Positions 15,785 to 15,859 of a DNA stretch of 15,859 nucleotides are shown piece after piece. Positions within the stretch are counted from its first letter, which is position 1. Each line of letters opens with the position of its first letter. The notes below the pieces were generated by a model that searched no databases, was not told where the DNA came from, and saw only the letters and a program-made list of their open reading frames with translations. Source of the DNA: Lutibacter sp. (GTDB taxonomy: Bacteria > Bacteroidota > Bacteroidia > Flavobacteriales > Flavobacteriaceae); contig JAKIVA010000052.1 of NCBI GenBank assembly GCA_021647265.1, positions 1-15,859 on the forward strand, in the 5' to 3' direction. Both the position numbers and the translations under genes were made by a program.

Positions 15785-15859
15785 GAAACATAACTATTAT
15801 TGAGATGATAGGCTTTGTATAGAAACCGAAACGAGCTAATCCCTTATTATAGGTAAAGT

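Noticed and set aside
15770..15859. A CRISPR leader, tracrRNA or rRNA gene at the right end.
   Set aside because: Only a boxA-like word is present; there are no repeats and no recognisable rRNA or tRNA sequence.

Overview
The window is a composite of two genomes. Positions 1 to about 860 are GC-rich (40 of the first 60 bases are G or C). They encode, on the minus strand, the end of a DsrE-like gene and a response regulator/histidine kinase of a type common in Desulfobacterota and other Proteobacteria. From about 880 to the end the DNA is AT-rich (13 G or C in bases 901-960). It encodes typical marine Flavobacteriia (Bacteroidota) proteins: T9SS-era envelope proteins, relaxed lipoboxes, TTG starts and the Bacteroidota -7 promoter element TAnnTTTG. 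Both genes at the join are cut and no mobile-element signature lies there, so I read it as an assembly or amplification chimera rather than a biological fusion.

All supported genes are on the minus strand. Read in the direction of transcription from the right, the flavobacterial part holds: (1) a secreted-type agmatine/peptidylarginine deiminase homologue (15751-14540) whose N-terminus is not convincing; (2) a three-gene envelope operon with 11-12 nt gaps, made of an outer-membrane beta-barrel protein (14323-12626), a giant TANFOR-type exported protein of about 1993 aa (12614-6633) and a protein with about six fibronectin-III-like domains (6620-4548), ended by a clear hairpin terminator at 4444-4478; (3) a second operon of a divergent Lgt-family membrane protein (4356-3562), a MopE-type metal-binding lipoprotein with a start-proximal homopolymer frameshift (3558-2876) and a small lipoprotein (2843-2409); (4) a 333-bp gap carrying a nested inverted repeat; (5) the N-terminal 400 or so residues of a propeller-type (LytS-like) sensor, cut by the chimeric join.

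The most interesting signal is regulatory. The barrel/TANFOR/FN3 operon and the Lgt/lipoprotein operon are preceded by near-identical elements of about 45 bp. Each has two imperfect 14-bp direct repeats spaced exactly 21 bp, followed after exactly 27 nt by TAnnTTTG. This is the layout expected of a LytTR-type response regulator acting at an activated promoter. It suggests that the two operons, and perhaps the neighbouring truncated sensor, form one regulon that builds a cell-envelope assembly: barrel, giant surface or periplasmic protein, FN3 adaptor, lipoproteins and a dedicated Lgt paralogue. That joint function is inference; no member has a function I can assign firmly.
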